Part shown: positions 1 through 5,079 of the stretch, piece after piece
Numbering within the stretch: the first letter of the stretch is position 1
Layout of the letters: the number at the start of each line of letters is the position of its first letter
Assembly: GCA_037439685.1 (NCBI GenBank)
Contig: JBBIVO010000067.1
Span: 1-5,079 of the forward strand
Reading direction: 5' to 3'
Origin: JAGTRB01 sp037439685
GTDB taxonomy: Archaea; Thermoproteota; Bathyarchaeia; TCS64
DNA length: 5,079 nucleotides
Position numbers and translations under genes: made by a program
Notes under the pieces: model-generated
The model's database searches: none
The model's input: only the letters and a program-made list of their open reading frames with translations
What the model was told of the DNA's origin: nothing

Positions 1-306
1 GACCTAGTCCTCAACGATATCGAGGTCCACCCCATAGCCAGGGAGGCTTTCGAGAAGACGGTGGAGGTTCTCTCGAAGGTTGAGGTTGCCGAGGGGGCGA
101 TGCTGGTGGAGAAGACCGTTGAGGAGCTCAACCTGGCCTCGGCCGTAGGTGTAGACATTATAGCCATAAAGAGGGGGAGACACTGGCTGATAAACCCGGA
201 GAAGGAGGTGATACTACCGGAGGACGTCCTCATGGTCAGGGGGGACCCAACGGGACTTAGGATCCTAGAGAGGGCTGCGAGAGGGGAGATAGATGAGCTC
301 TTGTGA
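1..306 (+). CDS. PhoU/TrkA_C-type protein, C-terminal part (5' end outside window)
   Basis: The frame is open from the first base, so the gene begins left of the window; 101 C-terminal residues are visible. The first ~35 residues (around EVHPIAREAFEKTVEVL) look like the last helix of a PhoU-like domain. The rest matches a TrkA_C (RCK_C) domain: EGAMLVEKTVEELNLASAVGV, then IIAIKRGRHWLINPEKEVILPEDVLMVRGD, the usual 'G..l.e..l....G..iiaikRg...i.P..d..l..gDvl.v.Gd' pattern. TrkA_C domains sense small ligands and usually regulate cation channels or transporters; PhoU plus TrkA_C is a known archaeal fusion (COG3273 as I recall it). The GTG at 61 is an internal valine, not the start, because recognisable sequence continues upstream in the same frame. 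The next gene is a paralogue starting within this one, so the two are probably translated together and may form a heteromer (inference). The ligand and the regulated transporter are not visible. Confidence 0.8.
   Translation, partial: DLVLNDIEVHPIAREAFEKTVEVLSKVEVAEGAMLVEKTVEELNLASAVGVDIIAIKRGRHWLINPEKEVILPEDVLMVRGDPTGLRILERAARGEIDELL
281..288 (+). promoter_or_regulatory. Ribosome binding site of the second PhoU/TrkA_C gene
   Basis: GAGGGGAG lies inside the end of the preceding gene and 4 nt before the ATG at 293. It supports ATG 293 as the start and supports translational coupling across the 14-nt overlap. Confidence 0.6.
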
Positions 307-907
307 GGAGGAGAAAGGCTTCGAGAAGATCTGCTCAGAGCTCGCGGAGATGAAGGACACCTCAGAGCTCATGATGGATCTAGCCTACTCTTCCCTCCTC
401 CTCAACAGCAGAGAGCTAGCCGAGGAGGTCCTTCAATTGGAAGAGAAGATGGATAGGATGCACACCGACTTCGAGCTGGACATCCTATCCAGATGTGCCG
501 GAGAGAGAGGTGCTAAGGGCATGATGGCGCTTCTAAGGATGGGGTCGACGATGGAGAGGATAGCCGACGCGGCGGTGGAGATAGCTGAGGTGGTCCTCAA
601 GGGCATAGAGCCCCACCCCATCCTCAGGATCGTAATAGAGGCGGCCGACGAGACCGTCGAGAGGGAGGCAATCCCCAGAGGATCCCCCCTCGTGGGAAAG
701 AGATTGAGGGAGGCAAGGATACCCGAGGAAACCGGCATGTGGATCCTCCTTATAAGGAGGGGAGACAAGTGGATCCGCCCCAAGCCTGATACGGTGCTAC
801 AGGCTGGAGACATAATCGTGGCGTCGGGCTATGGCGAGGGGGCTGAAGATTTCAAGAGGCTTGTAAGGGGTGAACAGGATAAAGAGGCGGGTGGAGAAGA
901 ATCATGA
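293..907 (+). CDS. PhoU and TrkA_C domain protein (ion-transport regulator-like)
   Basis: A complete protein of 204 residues. Residues ~10-110 form an all-helical PhoU-like domain with the typical heptad and acidic pattern (ELAEEVLQLEEKMDRMHTDFE, then MGSTMERIADAAVEIAEVVL). Residues ~120-190 form a TrkA_C (RCK_C) domain: GSPLVGKRLREARIPEETG, ILLIRRGDKWIRPKPDTVLQAGDIIVASG. The C-terminus is a short charged tail. There is no signal peptide or membrane segment, so it is probably cytoplasmic. PhoU/TrkA_C proteins of archaea are generally taken to be regulators of cation or phosphate transport, but the partner transporter is not in the window. It resembles the upstream gene in both order and pattern, which suggests an old tandem duplication kept as an overlapping pair. 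The start is ATG 293, preceded by a good SD and overlapping the upstream stop by 14 nt. The exact function is not known to me. Confidence 0.85.
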   Translation: MSSCEEEKGFEKICSELAEMKDTSELMMDLAYSSLLLNSRELAEEVLQLEEKMDRMHTDFELDILSRCAGERGAKGMMALLRMGSTMERIADAAVEIAEVVLKGIEPHPILRIVIEAADETVEREAIPRGSPLVGKRLREARIPEETGMWILLIRRGDKWIRPKPDTVLQAGDIIVASGYGEGAEDFKRLVRGEQDKEAGGEES

Positions 908-933
908 TGTGAAGAGATTCTCGATGAAAGGTC

Positions 934-942
934 AATATATAC
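934..942. promoter_or_regulatory. TATA-like element in the 908-1070 intergenic region
   Basis: AATATATAC is the only AT-rich block in the 163-nt gap between the PhoU/TrkA_C gene and the end of rps6e. It resembles an archaeal TATA box, but no protein gene follows it on either strand. A + strand start near 964 would make a short non-coding RNA across a pyrimidine-rich stretch. It may equally be chance or part of the 3' UTR. Confidence 0.2.
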
Positions 943-999
943 AACAAAGCCGTCGGCTCTTCAGACCTCCTGTATCCCGCCCTTCACCGCCCTATCCCT

Positions 1000-1018
1000 C
1001 CCCACCAAAGAGTTGGGG
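1000..1018 (+). terminator. Possible 3' hairpin after the PhoU/TrkA_C gene
   Basis: CCCCA and TGGGG can pair around a 9-nt loop, following a long pyrimidine-rich tract (about 960-1003) downstream of the + strand operon. There is no T-run after it. Archaeal termination needs oligo-T or pyrimidine tracts more than hairpins, so this is a weak candidate. Confidence 0.2.
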
Positions 1019-1039
1019 GATTAGAGGCGCGATCTGAGA

Positions 1040-1057
1040 AAGGGTAAAGAAACCCTT
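1040..1057 (-). terminator. Possible terminator of the infB-rps6e operon
   Basis: On the minus strand, 13 nt after the rps6e stop, AAGGGT and ACCCTT form a 6-bp stem around the loop TTCTTT, followed by TCTC. The U-rich loop and pyrimidines fit a weak archaeal terminator. The position just past the last operon gene supports it; the short T tracts argue for caution. Confidence 0.35.
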
Positions 1058-1070
1058 CCCTTTAGGTTCT

Positions 1071-1433
1071 TCAGGGGTTCGATCTTGAGGCCGGCCTTGA
1101 GACTATCTTGAGGTTTAGATATTTCGTCTCAGCTGTAACCGTGTTTCCCCTCACCATCTTCTTCCTCCTCTCTCCAGGGTTTCTAGGTTTGTAGCCTACT
1201 CCACCGCTCAGGAGGAAATCCCCTTTAACCCCTCCATGAATATCTGGGCGCATCGGTATCCCATCCTTGTCGCATCCACCCGTCAGCTGGAGCTTATATC
1301 CAGGCAGGTTGGCGATGGAGCCATCCAAGACCTCCCCTATCCTCCTCCCGATGAGGGGGAACATCCTTGAATCGTCTATCTCCACCTTCCTGCTCTTTCC
1401 GGTCTCGGGATCTGAGACTATTAGGATTGGCAT
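1071..1433 (-). CDS. rps6e: 30S ribosomal protein eS6 (S6e)
   Basis: A 120-residue protein with the conserved eS6 order: an N-terminal strand with KSRKVEIDDSRMFPLIGRRIGEVLDG; the core LTGGCDKDGIPMRPDIHGG, equivalent to the family's 'GG.DkdG.PMrpD..G'; then LLSGGVGYKPRNPGERRKKMVRGNTV, the basic RNA-binding block; and YLNLKIV at the end. eS6 is part of the small subunit in archaea and eukaryotes. The length is normal for archaeal eS6, which lacks the long phosphorylated eukaryotic tail. The ATG at 1433 is preceded at once by the purine-rich GTGAGAGGAG. The gene begins 10 nt after the infB stop, so it is almost certainly the second gene of that transcript. Pairing of eS6 with initiation factor genes is common in archaea. 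Confidence 0.97.
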   Translation of the reverse strand: MPILIVSDPETGKSRKVEIDDSRMFPLIGRRIGEVLDGSIANLPGYKLQLTGGCDKDGIPMRPDIHGGVKGDFLLSGGVGYKPRNPGERRKKMVRGNTVTAETKYLNLKIVSRPASRSNP

Positions 1434-1443
1434 CTCCTCTCAC
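1434..1443 (-). promoter_or_regulatory. Ribosome binding site of rps6e in the infB-rps6e gap
   Basis: The whole 10-nt spacer reads GTGAGAGGAG on the minus strand directly before ATG. The space is too small for a promoter, so rps6e depends on transcription from infB. Confidence 0.65.
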
Positions 1444-3254
1444 CTACATGGCCCAGACAGGGTCCTTCCTCCGCTTTATCTCGATCAGCTCTTTAAGGGT
1501 TTCGAGGGCCCTCTCAGTCAGGCGGCTTGAGAACCTGTCTCTCAACATCTTCACGTGCTCCTCTGGAACGTCGACGTAGAGGATGTCCCCCTCTTTAATA
1601 TGTCTACCCATTATCGGCCTCGGCATGGAGGCGGCCACCTCCTTCCCCTCCTCGGCTTGGGGGATCGGCCTACCCTCCTCCTGTATCTGGGTTATTCTGC
1701 CTAGAGCCTCTCCCTCCCGGTTTATCACCTCCCTATTAGGTGCGATAACCCCGGCTAGAACCCTAACGCCGAAGATGGCTGGGTTAGACCTGCGGAAGAC
1801 GAAGCCTTCCATGACCTCCATCTTCCCGGGCTTGACCAGGATTTCAAACTCCTTCCTCTCCCTCGCCTCCTTCTCAGCCTCAAGCCACTTGAAGTAATCC
1901 TCTATGAGATTGTAGATCACATCCCCCTTGAAGATGGGTATCCTCTCAGCCCTGGCCTCCCTCTCAGCGTCTGGAAGCACCTTAACGTTGAAGGCGAGTA
2001 TGGCTCCATATAGGGGCTCCTCACGCCTCACGGCCACTGCTTCGACCACATCCCTCTTGGAGACATCTCCTATATCTGCTAGCCTGATGGGGACCTGCCT
2101 AGATTTGAAGAGGTCTGTTAGGGCTTCAAGGGAGCCGAGGGTATCTGACTTTAGCACGATGCCCACCTTGTCCGTGTAGAAGCGTATTCTGGCCACCTCT
2201 GAGGCCACCTCCTCGAGTACCCTCTCCACGGTCATCCCCTCCCCCACGGCTATTAATGGCGCTCCTGGAACCGTGTTCTCGAGGTTAGGGGCGACGATCT
2301 TAACCCCTGCCGCCGCGGGCGCCTCGGATATGTTGATGAACCTCTTCCTGGGATCCCTTATCTCGTCAAGGGGTTGAGGCATCAGTATCGCCCTTATCCC
2401 GGTCGCTATGGGCCCCTCCTTACCCCCAACGACTATGACATCGCCCTGTCTGAGGACGCCGTCGTATATAATGGCGTTGATCGTCGTGCCCATCCCCACC
2501 TCCTCCTTAACCTCTAGTACGGTCCCCCTTGCAGGCCCCTGGCTGACCGAGAGCTTCTCCTGAAGGTACTGCTGCGTCAGCCCTATGAGGATGGCTATGA
2601 GCTCCCCTATACCCTCCCCAGTCTTCGCGCTCACGGGGACTATGGCGACATTCCTGGTGAAGTCCCTAACCCTATCGAACCGCTCGGACTTGAATCCCAG
2701 ATTGGAGAGGGCCCCCATTATGTTGTAAAGCCGATTGTCCAAGTCTTCCCTCACGCCGGGCTCCTGCTTGGAGTATGAGGCCGTGAAGAGGGAGTCAGCT
2801 ATGGCCCTCCAGCCCGGGATGAGGTCGATCTTGTTGGCCGCCACTATGAAGGGGGTTCTCCTGCTCTTCAGTATATCTATCGACTCGTAGGTCTGATTCT
2901 CAAAGCCGTGTGTTATGTCCACAACCAGGAGGGCTATATCGGCGACGGAGCCTCCCCTGCGTCGGAGGTTAGCGAAGGCCTCATGGCCCGGTGTATCGAT
3001 AACGAGGAGGCCTGGAATCCTTATGGAGAGCCTGAAGCTCTTCATGAGCTGCTGGGTTATGGCGACTAGGGTATCTGTCGGAAAGAAGCTCGCCCCTATC
3101 TGCTGGGTTATACCTCCCGCCTCCCTAAGCTGGACTGCGGTACCCCTGATCTTGTCGAGGAGTGAAGTCTTACCCGTGTCGACTGGCATCCGAAGAGCAG
3201 CTACTCTACCGGATCATGCCCGAGCACGCAGACTATCGGCTGTCTTATAGGCAA
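1444..3254 (-). CDS. infB: Translation initiation factor aIF5B, interrupted by a 32-nt BHB intron
   Basis: Proposed model: exon 1 is 3254-3215 and exon 2 is 3182-1444, giving 592 residues, a normal archaeal aIF5B length. aIF5B is the GTPase that promotes subunit joining and helps place initiator tRNA. After splicing the N-terminus reads MPIRQPIVCVLGHVDTGKTS. Visible motifs: G1 GHVDTGKT (12-19); switch I GGITQQIGASFFP with Thr39; G3 DTPGHE (76-81) with the catalytic His80; G4 NKID (130-133); G5 SAK (188-190). Domain II, a beta-barrel, spans about 218-325, domain III about 340-445, and domain IV about 455 to the end with a final helix (ERALETLKELIEIKRRKDPVWAM). The unspliced frame begins at ATG 3189 and lacks the Gly-His of G1. 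That ATG has no SD, whereas the TTG at 3254 has a perfect one 6 nt upstream. A GTG at 3263 is in frame but lies inside the SD, so it is a less likely start. rps6e follows 10 nt downstream. The identity is certain; the spliced structure is inferred from sequence but strongly constrained. Confidence 0.92.
3175..3228 (-). other. Bulge-helix-bulge splice motif spanning both infB exon junctions
   Basis: The canonical hBHBh' layout is complete. Exonic helix h: UCG (3223-3221) pairs with CGA (3181-3179), extended past one bulged C (3224) by CGUG (3228-3225) with CACG (3178-3175). Central helix: GGCA (3220-3217) with UGCC (3188-3185), 4 bp. Bulge 1 on the 5' strand is UGA (3216-3214) and bulge 2 on the 3' strand is AGU (3184-3182). 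Intronic helix h' is UCCGG/UCGGA. Cleavage after the second base of each bulge (UG^A, AG^U) yields the in-frame join CAU-GUC-GAC. Sequence-derived; not folded by program. Confidence 0.9.
3183..3214 (-). other. Archaeal bulge-helix-bulge intron in infB (32 nt, phase 1)
   Basis: The intron starts AUCCGG and ends GCCAG and splits the codon for Val14 as G|UC. Its length is not a multiple of three, which explains why the two halves of infB are in different frames. Internally it folds on itself: UCCGG (3213-3209) pairs with UCGGA (3193-3189), including one G-U pair; GAGU (3206-3203) pairs with GCUC (3198-3195) around the loop AGCU. In the exon 1 frame it brings a UAG stop after codon 17. Such introns are known to be cut by the tRNA splicing endonuclease (EndA family) and joined by RtcB-type ligase. 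Boundaries could slide by one base (G at both ends) without changing the product, but the BHB geometry selects 3214 and 3183. Confidence 0.9.
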
Positions 3255-3260
3255 GGTGGA

Positions 3261-3268
3261 CACCTCCC
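3261..3268 (-). promoter_or_regulatory. Strong Shine-Dalgarno that fixes the infB TTG start
   Basis: GGGAGGTG on the minus strand is a full match to the anti-SD of archaeal 16S rRNA. It ends 6 nt before TTG (3254-3252). It favours this TTG over the GTG that overlaps the SD itself, and over the internal ATG at 3189, which has no SD. Confidence 0.75.
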
Positions 3269-3287
3269 AGAACTACACGACTAGGCG

Positions 3288-3296
3288 TTTAATATA
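3288..3296 (-). promoter_or_regulatory. TATA box of the infB-rps6e operon
   Basis: TATATTAAA on the minus strand, centred near 3292. Transcription about 26 nt downstream would start near 3266, giving a leader of only about 12 nt that begins with the SD. No second promoter is visible before infB. Confidence 0.55.
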
Positions 3297-3360
3297 CCAT
3301 GTGGGGCTATGAGGGATGAGCGTGGCAGTCCAGATAGGAGATTAAGGGGAGTAGCGGAGG

Positions 3361-3376
3361 CTTAAAGGCATAAATA
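3361..3376 (+). promoter_or_regulatory. Promoter candidates of the DUF488 gene
   Basis: Two AT-rich blocks lie upstream of ATG 3390: CTTAAAG (3361-3367) and ATAAATA (3370-3376). The first is centred ~26 nt before the ATG, which would give a leaderless mRNA starting at or near the A of ATG. No SD is seen before this start, in keeping with leaderless translation. The remaining stretch 3297-3360 between the divergent promoters shows nothing I recognise. Confidence 0.4.
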
Positions 3377-3389
3377 GGCCGTTTCGTGA

Positions 3390-3938
3390 ATGGCCTTTTC
3401 GGGCGATTTGATCTACACCATCGGCCACTCCACTAGAAGCCTTGAAGGGTTCATTATGATCCTGAAGAGGTATAACATAGAGCTTCTCGTCGACATCAGG
3501 AGGTGGCCCTCCTCCAGGCGAAATCCACAGTTCAACGGTGACCGCCTCTGCGAAGCCCTTTCGGGGGAGGGGATCGGGTACATTTGGATGGGGGACGCAT
3601 TGGGGGGCTATAGGCGGAACGGCCTTCCCGCCTCGCCAAATGGGGGGTGGAGGAGCAGAGGATTCAGGAACTACGCCGACCACGCCCTCGGAGAGGCCTT
3701 CAGGAGGACACTAGAGGAGCTCATAAACCTCTCAAGGGGGAGGAGGGCGGCTCTCATGTGTGCGGAGAGAAGCTACTTGAGATGCCATAGGAGAATACTC
3801 TCCGACCATCTGACCGCCGCAGGCCTGGAGGTACTCCACATCTCCGATGAGGGGGATGTGAGGAGGCACAGCCTAACGAGATTCGCGGAATTAAGGGAAG
3901 GGGTAGTCATATACCCTCGCCCATCGGAAGAGGGTTAA
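3390..3938 (+). CDS. DUF488 family protein
   Basis: A complete protein of 182 residues with the full DUF488 signature: YTIGHSTRSLEGFI (9-22), LLVDIRRWPSSRRNPQFN (32-49), YIWMGDALGGYRR (64-76), GFRNYADH (91-98), and ALMCAERSYLRCHRR (121-135), containing Cys124, Cys132 and His133 of the conserved 'CAE...CHR' motif. The biochemical role of DUF488 is not established; the conserved Arg, Cys and His residues suggest a binding or catalytic pocket for an anionic ligand (inference). No membrane segment or signal peptide is visible, so it is likely cytoplasmic. The gene stands alone, divergent from infB and convergent with the radical SAM gene. An alternative start at the TTG encoding residue 7 would give MIYTIGHS, nearer the family's usual start, but has no SD. 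Confidence 0.9.
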   Translation: MAFSGDLIYTIGHSTRSLEGFIMILKRYNIELLVDIRRWPSSRRNPQFNGDRLCEALSGEGIGYIWMGDALGGYRRNGLPASPNGGWRSRGFRNYADHALGEAFRRTLEELINLSRGRRAALMCAERSYLRCHRRILSDHLTAAGLEVLHISDEGDVRRHSLTRFAELREGVVIYPRPSEEG

Positions 3939-3952
3939 GAAAATATGTCGAC

Positions 3953-3973
3953 AGCCCCTAAAGGCTAGGGGCT
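3953..3973 (+). terminator. Hairpin terminator candidate after the DUF488 gene
   Basis: AGCCCCTA and TAGGGGCT form a perfect 8-bp stem around the loop AAGGC, 14 nt after the DUF488 stop, followed by CTTTATATAA. Its position and AU-rich tail fit a 3' end signal for the + strand gene. A second T-rich run (TTCTCTTTTTA, 4013-4023) may act as backup. Confidence 0.5.
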
Positions 3974-3980
3974 CTTTATA

Positions 3981-3994
3981 TAAGGCCTAAGGCC
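3981..3994. repeat. Tandem TAAGGCC repeat
   Basis: Two back-to-back copies of TAAGGCC lie just after the hairpin, in the 165-nt convergent gap. GGCC-TAA-GGCC can also pair as a small hairpin. It may be part of the 3' end structure or chance. Confidence 0.3.
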
Positions 3995-4103
3995 GGTTAG
4001 AGAACATGATGCTTCTCTTTTTATGCGAAGGGTTTAGTTTCTTGAATGTATCTTCAGCCCCACTCAACGCCCTTTAAGCTCTTTATGGGGTTTCTAGGTT
4101 CTT

Positions 4104-5079
4104 CTATGGGCTGAGGGCCCTCCCTATCATGGGGATCCTCTTATCGCAGCTTGGGCACCTCTTCTCCGAGTCTAATCTATATTCTAGGATGCTGAAGCCG
4201 TATCTCCCTATCAGGAGCTCCCCGCAGCCCGGGCAGTAGGTGTTCTCCCCGGGATGTCCGGGAACATTACCTATGTAGACGTATTCCAGCCCCTCGTCTA
4301 GGGCCATCCCCCTCGCCTCCTCCAGCCTCTTCACAGGGGTTAATTCGGTCATCCCATGCTCCCACGCCCTGTATGCTGGATAAAACCTGGTGAAGTGGAG
4401 CGGGGTATCGCGCCCCAGCTCGTCTCTGACCCTCTCTATGATCCATCCTATGCATTCGTCATCGTCGTTAAACCCGGGGATGACGAGGTTGACCATCTCG
4501 ACATGGATCCCCATTCCCCTCGCCTCTATGGAGTTCCTCCAAACCACCTCGACATCAGCCCTATTGCAGAACCGCCTGTAGAACTCCCCATCGCCCTTGA
4601 TGTCGATGCACATCGAGTCGAGGCCTGCCCTCCTTAGAGCCTTAAGGGCTTCGATGGTCATATAGCCATTCGTATTCAGGTTGCAGTAGAGCCCCCTCCT
4701 CCCCGCCAGGTTGAAGCAGTCGATGGCGTATTCTAGAAGGGTGCAGGAGGCCTCGTTGAAGGTGAAGGAGATCCCTAACCCCCCCACCTTAGTGGTGAGG
4801 TCCACAAACCCCTCGGGGCTGGTGTAGGAGGCCGAGGCAGGGTCGGCCGAGGCCATGCTTATGGGGTGGTTCTGGCAGTAGACGCAGCGGAGGTTGCAAC
4901 CCCATGAGCCCGCGGATAGGGCCTTAGAGCCCGGCCAGTAATGGAACATGGGCTTCTTCTCGATGGGGTTGAGGCTGATGGAGCTCAGGTCCCCATAGGT
5001 CAAGGTGTAGATCTTCCCTCCTACATTCAGCCTAGACCGGCAGAAGCCCCTGCCTCCATCTAATATCCGGCATCTCCTC
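4104..5079 (-). CDS. amrS: Radical SAM enzyme of the AmmeMemoRadiSam type (AmrS), 5' end outside window
   Basis: The frame stays open to the window edge, so 324 residues are visible and the N-terminus is cut off. The first part (RRCRILDGGRGFCRSRLNVG, then GKIYTLTYG) matches the AmrS N-terminal pattern with Cys at fragment residues 3 and 13, so the TTG at 5003 is an internal leucine and not a start. PIEKKPMFHYWPGSKALSAGSWGCN follows, then the radical SAM cluster CNLRCVYC (C61, C65, C68, as CxxxCxxC) with QNHPIS. Later blocks include FTFNEA, LNTNGYM, DIKGD, VIPGFND and LHFTRFYPAY. The C-terminal part holds two Cys pairs (CPGC and CPSC), a zinc-ribbon-like pattern usual in this subfamily. Relatives sit with Memo-like and AMMECR1-like proteins, whose joint reaction is not settled; neither is in the window. 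Related to PFL-activase-like proteins (COG1180), but the N-terminal block favours AmrS. Probably only a few to some twenty residues are missing. Confidence 0.88.
   Translation of the reverse strand, partial: RRCRILDGGRGFCRSRLNVGGKIYTLTYGDLSSISLNPIEKKPMFHYWPGSKALSAGSWGCNLRCVYCQNHPISMASADPASASYTSPEGFVDLTTKVGGLGISFTFNEASCTLLEYAIDCFNLAGRRGLYCNLNTNGYMTIEALKALRRAGLDSMCIDIKGDGEFYRRFCNRADVEVVWRNSIEARGMGIHVEMVNLVIPGFNDDDECIGWIIERVRDELGRDTPLHFTRFYPAYRAWEHGMTELTPVKRLEEARGMALDEGLEYVYIGNVPGHPGENTYCPGCGELLIGRYGFSILEYRLDSEKRCPSCDKRIPMIGRALSP

Noticed and set aside
433..813. Minus-strand open frame inside the second PhoU/TrkA_C gene
   Set aside because: It is fully contained in a gene with clear domain signatures and has no RBS or recognisable motif.
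900..1036. C/D box small RNA in the 908-1070 gap
   Set aside because: ATGATGT near 902 resembles box C and CTGA at 1033 resembles box D, but the spacing is far too long and no inner C'/D' boxes are present.
3183..3214. Intein in infB
   Set aside because: The insert is only 32 nt, is not a multiple of three and holds an in-frame stop, so it cannot be a protein intervening sequence.
3193..3216. Alternative BHB with the central helix CCGG/UCGG
   Set aside because: Cuts placed on that register leave the exons out of frame or add four residues (DRMP) inside the P-loop; the GGCA/UGCC register fits the canonical topology and the protein.
3183..3220. tRNA-like arms around the infB 5' end
   Set aside because: The stems resemble tRNA arms at first sight, but there is no acceptor stem, T-arm GUUCRA sequence or anticodon arm; the pairing is explained by the BHB.
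3183..3254. infB 5' end read as a frameshifted pseudogene or assembly error
   Set aside because: The rest of infB is intact for 579 residues, and an exact 32-nt removal restores both frame and motif. The same boundaries are dictated by a strict BHB fold, which random damage would not create.
3342..3683. Minus-strand open frame opposite the DUF488 gene
   Set aside because: It overlaps a well-conserved gene on the other strand, is proline-rich low-complexity in sequence and matches no family; it is a mirror of the real gene's codon bias.
3972..4086. Direct repeat GCTCTTTAT at about 3971 and 4078
   Set aside because: Nine bases in a short AT-rich gap is near chance level and no further copies were seen.

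Overview
The window is archaeal. It carries aIF5B (infB) directly followed by ribosomal protein eS6 (rps6e), archaeal-style TATA boxes, a Shine-Dalgarno (SD) that matches archaeal 16S rRNA, and heavy use of AGG, AGA and ATA codons. The overall look suggests a thermophilic member of the TACK/Thermoproteota side of the Archaea. That placement is inference; no lineage-specific marker was read.

Layout. Positions 1-907 (+) hold the 3' end of one PhoU/TrkA_C-type protein and a complete second one, which overlap by 14 nt and look like a tandem paralogous pair. Positions 908-1070 are intergenic. Positions 1071-3254 (-) form a two-gene translation operon, infB then rps6e. Positions 3255-3389 are a divergent promoter region. 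Positions 3390-3938 (+) encode a DUF488 protein. Positions 3939-4103 are a convergent intergenic region with a strong hairpin. Positions 4104-5079 (-) encode a radical SAM enzyme of the AmmeMemoRadiSam (AmrS) type that runs off the right edge.

The main discovery is in infB. The contiguous reading frame starts at an internal ATG (3189) and lacks the first half of the GTPase G1 loop. The missing N-terminus is present just upstream in another frame (IRQPIVCVLGH). Removing exactly 32 nt (3214 down to 3183) joins the two parts into a perfect aIF5B N-terminus with an intact GHVDTGKT motif. The junctions fold into a textbook archaeal bulge-helix-bulge (BHB): bulges UGA and AGU, a 4-bp central helix GGCA/UGCC, and flanking helices on both sides. 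Cutting each bulge after its second base, as the archaeal splicing endonuclease does, gives exactly the in-frame join. So infB appears to carry a tRNA-type intron in the codon for Val14 of its P-loop. Introns of this kind in archaeal protein genes are rare (cbf5 is the known example), and I do not know of one in infB.

How the parts work together: infB and rps6e are co-oriented with a 10-nt gap and an SD between them, so one promoter probably drives both. Making functional aIF5B would then depend on RNA splicing, because the unspliced message stops after 17 codons. The flanking genes (ion-transport regulator-like pair, DUF488, AmrS) show no evident link to translation.
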